NCBI GenBank assembly: GCA_035687045.1
Contig: DASRYU010000105.1
Span: 1-9,407 of the forward strand
Source of the DNA: JAJPHT01 sp035687045
Lineage (GTDB): Archaea > Thermoplasmatota > SW-10-69-26 > JACQPN01 > JAJPHT01
Reading direction: 5' to 3'
DNA: 9,407 bases
A program made the position numbers and the translations under genes. Positions 6,033 to 9,407 of the stretch are shown here, piece after piece. The notes beneath the pieces were generated by a model. That model was not told the origin of the DNA. It did not search any database and was given only the letters and a program-made list of their open reading frames with translations. Positions within the stretch are counted from its first letter, which is position 1, and each line of letters starts with the position of its first letter.

Positions 6033-7778
6033 TCACGCCTTCTCGAGCTCAGCCATCATCTCCTCGATCACATCGAAGCCCTTCTGCCAGAACTTCTTGT
6101 CCGTGATGTCCACGCCGAGGGGCTTCAGCAGGTCCTGCGGGCTCTGGCTGCCGCCGCCCGCGAGGAGCTTCTCGTACTTCGGGACGAAGGAGGCGCCCTG
6201 CTCGCGGTACATGCCGTAGAGCGCGAGGCTGAGGAGCATGCCGAAGGAGTAGGCGTAGCAGTAGAAGGGGCTCGCGTAGATGTGCGGGATGTACTGCCAC
6301 TCGCGCTGGAAGTCGTCCGGGACCTCGACGGGGCCGAACTGCTCCTTGAGCTGCGCGAGGTAGACCTCGTTGAGCTCCTTCGTGGTGGCGCCCTCCATGA
6401 CGAGCCTGTGCGCCTCCTTCTCGAAGATGACGAAGTAGGCCTGGCGCTCGACGGTGGCGTAGATCTCCGCGAGCTTCTCGCTGAGGATGCTCACGCGGTC
6501 CTGCGGGCTCGCCTCGCGCATGAGCGTCTCGTGGAGAAGCATCTCCGAGAAGACGCTCGCCGTCTCCGCCATGGGGAGCGTGGAGTGCGCGACGAATGGG
6601 AAGCGGTCCTTCGCGAGGAGCGAGTGGATCGCGTGCCCCATCTCGTGCGCGAGCGTCTTGAGGCTCTGCGCGTCGCCGGTGTGGTTGAGGAAGACGTACG
6701 GCGTCATCCGCGACGTGACGGTCGCGCAGTAGGCGCCGCCGCGCTTGCCCTCAGCGGGGTAGACGTGGACGTGGCGCTCGTCGAAGACCTTGCGCGCCTC
6801 CTGCGCGATGCGCGGCGAGAAGCGCTCGAAGACGTCGAGCACCTTCTGCTTCGCCTGCTCGTAGGGCACCTCGAGCTTGTCCTTCGTGAGCGGCGCGTAG
6901 ATGTGGTAGCGCGTCGCCGGGAGGCCGAGGCGCTTCGCCTTCCACAGGAAGTAGCGCTGGAACACCTCGCGGTTCTCGCGGCAGACCTCGAGCAGCGCGT
7001 CGACCGCCTCGTCGGGCACGTCGTTCCCCTTGTTGCGGACGTTGATGGCGCTCGGGTACTTGCGGAGCTTGAGGTTCTCGTTGTGCCAGTCGGTCACGAC
7101 GCAGCTGTAGAGGTAGCTCAGCAGCGTCTCGTTCTCGGAGTAGACGCGCCAGAGCTCCTTGTACGCCGCCTCGCGGATGGCGGGGTCGGGGTCGTACACG
7201 CGCTTCGTGAGCTCGCTCTGCGTGACGGTGCTCCCCGTCTTGGGGTCCTTGAACTTGAACGTGGAGGTCTGGATCTCGCGGATGCGGTCGAGGGCGCTCT
7301 CGCCGGTGACGTCCTTGAGGGCGATGATCGTCTCCTCCGACTCGCTCAGCGTGTGCGGCTTGAACGCGCGGACGCGCTCGAGGTAGTAGCGCTTCTCCGG
7401 GTCCTTCGGCATGAGCTTCGCCGCGCGCTCGTCGGGGAGCGACTTCCACCAGAGGTCGAAGAAGCGCGTGCGGTTGCCGATCTCCGTCGTGATGTTCTCC
7501 ATCTTCGACATGAACGCCTGGATCTCGGCGTCGCGCGTGTCGGCGCTGAAGGCGAGGTGGCCGTAGTTGCCAAGCCGGCTCGCGACGTCGCCCAGCTCGA
7601 CGTCGAGCGCGAGGAGGCGGTCCAGCTCGTCGGGGGTCGAGATGCTGTCGAGCTTCGCGCGCCAGGATTCGACCTCGCGGGTGAGCGACTCCAGCCTGTC
7701 GAGGATGGCCTGGAGCTCCTTCCCCTTCGTGGCCGGCAGCACGTGCGAGAGGTCCCAGACGATGGGCTCGGGCTTCAC
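6033..7778 (-). CDS. pepF: Oligoendopeptidase F, M3 family zinc metallopeptidase
   Basis: The 581-residue protein is close to the usual ~600 residues of M3B oligoendopeptidase F, a cytoplasmic zinc enzyme that cuts short peptides. The zinc motif is HEMGH (378-382) in TLAHEMGHAIHS, and the third ligand is probably Glu405 in the MAETASVFSE block (403-412). The preceding TPYVFLNHTGD (359-369) and the C-terminal PHIYASPFYCYAYSFG (498-513), with the conserved His/Tyr residues, are typical of the family. The N-terminal part (1-200) is the helical cap. No signal peptide is present. GTG 7778 is chosen because VWDLSHVLP, the family N-terminus, starts at residue 7. It overlaps the stop of the upstream lipoprotein gene by four bases (GTGA), so translation is coupled. 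The frame is open further upstream, but that part is antisense-like noise inside the lipoprotein gene. The last 29 bases are copied 116 bases downstream. Confidence 0.95.
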   Translation of the reverse strand: MKPEPIVWDLSHVLPATKGKELQAILDRLESLTREVESWRAKLDSISTPDELDRLLALDVELGDVASRLGNYGHLAFSADTRDAEIQAFMSKMENITTEIGNRTRFFDLWWKSLPDERAAKLMPKDPEKRYYLERVRAFKPHTLSESEETIIALKDVTGESALDRIREIQTSTFKFKDPKTGSTVTQSELTKRVYDPDPAIREAAYKELWRVYSENETLLSYLYSCVVTDWHNENLKLRKYPSAINVRNKGNDVPDEAVDALLEVCRENREVFQRYFLWKAKRLGLPATRYHIYAPLTKDKLEVPYEQAKQKVLDVFERFSPRIAQEARKVFDERHVHVYPAEGKRGGAYCATVTSRMTPYVFLNHTGDAQSLKTLAHEMGHAIHSLLAKDRFPFVAHSTLPMAETASVFSEMLLHETLMREASPQDRVSILSEKLAEIYATVERQAYFVIFEKEAHRLVMEGATTKELNEVYLAQLKEQFGPVEVPDDFQREWQYIPHIYASPFYCYAYSFGMLLSLALYGMYREQGASFVPKYEKLLAGGGSQSPQDLLKPLGVDITDKKFWQKGFDVIEEMMAELEKA

Positions 7779-9343
7779 GCGAGGTCGAGGGCGGCGCTCC
7801 CGTATAGGTGCAGCGCGTTCCGGCCGCTGGGCGCCCCCGCATCGGGCGCGAGCTGCGGGAGGCCGAGCCCCACCGTGCTGCGCGTGTACGAGGTCATCTC
7901 GGCGCGCGTGCCGTCGCGGTTGTGCGCGTACACGAGGTGCGCGGCGCCCCGCTCGTCGAGGTCGACCTGCAGGAAGTCGAGCAGCCGGCGCGCCATCGGC
8001 CCGTGGAGCACGGGCTCCGGGTCCGCGCGCGCGAGCTGCCACGTCTCGCCGGCGTCGTGCGTGGTGGCGAGGTAGACGTGCCACGGCGCGTCCTCCGCGA
8101 CGGCGTCGGGGTTCGTCGCCTCGAGGTCGACACCGTACCAGGCGAGCGCGAAGCCGCCGGCGGGGCCCGCCTCCGGCCAGACGTGCACGTGCGTGCCGTT
8201 GGGAGGGCTCACCTCGCGGACGCGCCACGTCCCGTCAAGCTCGCGGATGGCGGCGAACACGCCGTAGCCGCGCTCGGTCGAGCCGCGGTCGTAGGCGACG
8301 AGCACGCGGCCCGCGGCGTCGATGGCGGGGACCCAGAACCCATACGAGCTGGAGCCGCCGGCCTTCGGCGTCGGGACCTTCTCGCCGTCGCTCCACGTGG
8401 CGCCGCCGTCGGTGGACTCGTAGAGCGTGCCGCCGGCGACGACGACAAGGTGCTCGAGGTCGGTGCCCTGCGCGAGCGTGCCCAGCGGCGCGGGGAACAC
8501 GCGCGCGGGCACGGGGAGGAACGTGCGGCCGCCGTCGGTGGAGACGTGGAAGTTCGTGACGCGGCCCGTGTTGTAGAGGAAGTAGACGACGTCCTCGGCG
8601 CCCGCGCGGACCCACGGGCGGTCGACGAGCGGCTCGAAGGGCACGAGCGTGCTGTGGCGCCAGTTGCCCTCGGCGTCCCAGCTCGTGATCCACATCGCGC
8701 CAAGAAGGATGTCGGTGAAGTAGACGTTGCCGGCCGCGTCGATGGCGATGTCGCCCTCGATGCCCACCGCCTCGCGCACGCCGGGCGTGCGCAGGTGCTC
8801 CCAGGTGGCGCCGGCGTCGCGGCTGACCCAGACGGGGGGCGAGCCGCCGATGCAGCAGACGGAGCTCGCGTAGAGCACGCCGCCCGCGGCCGCCTCGATG
8901 ACGGGCTCCGAGAGTCCGCACGAGTTGCGCACGCCGCAGAGGGGCTCGGGGCCGAAGACGTAGCGCTCGAACGTGTGCGGCGGGAGAAGGCGCAGGAGGG
9001 GCGACGCGTCCTCGGCGGAGAGGCCGTCCTGCGCGCGAAGCGCGACGTCGCCGGAGAGCTCGCGCGGGTGGAGCGTGCGCGCCTCGAAGCCGGGCGCGGA
9101 GACGACGGCCGCGTCGAACGTGGAGGAGACGGGGGGAAGGGTTCCGTCGGCCGCGGCGGAGAGGCGCGCGACGACGAGCTCGCCCAGGAGGAACGTGGCG
9201 GCGGCGTACGGCACGGGCTGCCCCGCCTCGTCGACGACGCGGGCGCTGCCGTCGGAGAGGACGGTGAGGGTGCCGCCCGGCAGCGTGACGCAGCCGGCGA
9301 GCGTCGCGAGCGCGAGGAGGATGGCGGGGAGGCGGGCGAGCAC
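7775..9343 (-). CDS. Secreted lipoprotein with Asp-box (BNR/sialidase-like) propeller
   Basis: The 522-residue protein begins with a lipoprotein signal: hydrophobic 5-16 and lipobox LAGC with Cys18. Residues about 24-103 look like a carboxypeptidase-regulatory/CNA-like beta-sandwich (DEAGQPVPYAAATF ... ADGTLPPVSS). From about 125 on is a beta-propeller with four Asp-boxes: SRDAGATW (174-181), STDGGRTF (268-275), STDGGATW (310-317) and THDAGETW (428-435). Cys136/142 and the pair 163-164 suggest disulfides. Asp-boxes are structural turns found in sialidases and in many non-enzymatic secreted propellers. I do not see the arginine triad or FRIP motif of true sialidases, so no enzymatic activity is claimed. 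GTG 9343 is chosen because the signal peptide starts there. A T-rich box lies 25-28 bases upstream. The gene is coupled to the downstream peptidase gene. Confidence 0.85.
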   Translation of the reverse strand: MLARLPAILLALATLAGCVTLPGGTLTVLSDGSARVVDEAGQPVPYAAATFLLGELVVARLSAAADGTLPPVSSTFDAAVVSAPGFEARTLHPRELSGDVALRAQDGLSAEDASPLLRLLPPHTFERYVFGPEPLCGVRNSCGLSEPVIEAAAGGVLYASSVCCIGGSPPVWVSRDAGATWEHLRTPGVREAVGIEGDIAIDAAGNVYFTDILLGAMWITSWDAEGNWRHSTLVPFEPLVDRPWVRAGAEDVVYFLYNTGRVTNFHVSTDGGRTFLPVPARVFPAPLGTLAQGTDLEHLVVVAGGTLYESTDGGATWSDGEKVPTPKAGGSSSYGFWVPAIDAAGRVLVAYDRGSTERGYGVFAAIRELDGTWRVREVSPPNGTHVHVWPEAGPAGGFALAWYGVDLEATNPDAVAEDAPWHVYLATTHDAGETWQLARADPEPVLHGPMARRLLDFLQVDLDERGAAHLVYAHNRDGTRAEMTSYTRSTVGLGLPQLAPDAGAPSGRNALHLYGSAALDLA

Positions 9344-9360
9344 GCGCGGGCATGGCGCAG

Positions 9361-9374
9361 CCTGCAGAAAACCG
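9361..9374 (-). promoter_or_regulatory. Candidate TATA box for a leaderless lipoprotein transcript
   Basis: On the - strand, CGGTTTTCTGCAGG (9374 to 9361) is the most T-rich spot in the 64 bases before the lipoprotein GTG. Its TTTT (9371-9368) is 25-28 bases before the start codon. That is the distance expected when an archaeal TATA box directs transcription to begin at the start codon itself. No Shine-Dalgarno is visible between them, which agrees with a leaderless mRNA. It is not a canonical TATA sequence. The remaining bases to the window end (9375-9407) show no feature. Confidence 0.4.
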
Positions 9375-9407
9375 TTCTAGCTCCAAGCACCCCGCGAGGT
9401 GGTGGAA

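Noticed and set aside
5961..8075. Long open frame of 704 codons on the + strand opposite the peptidase
   Set aside because: It is the antisense shadow of the M3 gene: the protein is Arg/Leu/Val/Asp-rich with no recognisable motif, and it exists because stop codons are rare at this GC content.
7779..8228. Extended N-terminus of the peptidase frame
   Set aside because: This part lies inside the Asp-box lipoprotein gene and is Arg/Pro-rich; the family N-terminus begins right after GTG 7778.
7775..9343. True sialidase (neuraminidase) call for the Asp-box lipoprotein
   Set aside because: Only the structural Asp-boxes are present; the FRIP motif and catalytic arginine triad are not recognisable.

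Overview
The window is about 70% GC and almost fully coding. It holds eight complete genes, the 3' remnant of a ninth, an 11-bp tandem repeat at the left edge and several hairpins. Seven of the eight chosen starts are GTG (only the MFS gene uses ATG), and all eight stops are TGA. I favour an archaeon, most likely a high-GC, non-halophilic lineage such as a Thermoplasmatota relative. The reasons are the stand-alone archaeal-style Lrp/AsnC regulator, the LVIVD-repeat and Asp-box secreted proteins, the surface-protein tail with a C-terminal membrane anchor and Arg-rich end, and a T-rich box placed as in leaderless archaeal transcripts. The proteins are not acidic enough for a typical haloarchaeon. 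A bacterial source is not formally excluded.

Layout. Positions 1-77 are an 11-bp tandem repeat. From 139 to 4596 (+ strand) there is a tightly packed run of five genes: an Lrp/AsnC regulator, a glycolate-oxidase-type FMN 2-hydroxy-acid oxidase, an MFS transporter, an EVE-domain protein and an LVIVD beta-propeller lipoprotein. The second to fifth genes are separated by -4, 6 and 1 bases, so they are probably cotranscribed. An 8-bp hairpin covers the MFS stop and sits directly before the EVE start. The right half is on the - strand. It has an Asp-box (BNR) lipoprotein (9343 to 7775), an M3 oligoendopeptidase F overlapping it by 4 bases (7778 to 6033), a 473-base stretch with no intact gene (5560-6032), and an acyl desaturase (5559 to 4612). 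The desaturase converges on the lipoprotein gene across a hairpin.

How the genes may work together. Regulator, oxidase and transporter fit a unit for uptake or export and oxidation of a small 2-hydroxy acid (glycolate or L-lactate type), which implies use of oxygen or another electron acceptor. The EVE protein is not an obvious partner, and the lipoprotein would act outside the membrane. In the second transcript a secreted Asp-box lipoprotein is translationally coupled to a cytoplasmic oligopeptidase, which suggests, but does not prove, use of external protein or peptide.

I did not find a convincing new defence, mobile or RNA-guided system. The most interesting points are the start-codon hairpin, the decayed surface-protein tail beside a duplicated fragment of the peptidase 3' end, the 11-bp repeat before the regulator, and a fatty-acid-type desaturase in what looks like an archaeal genome.
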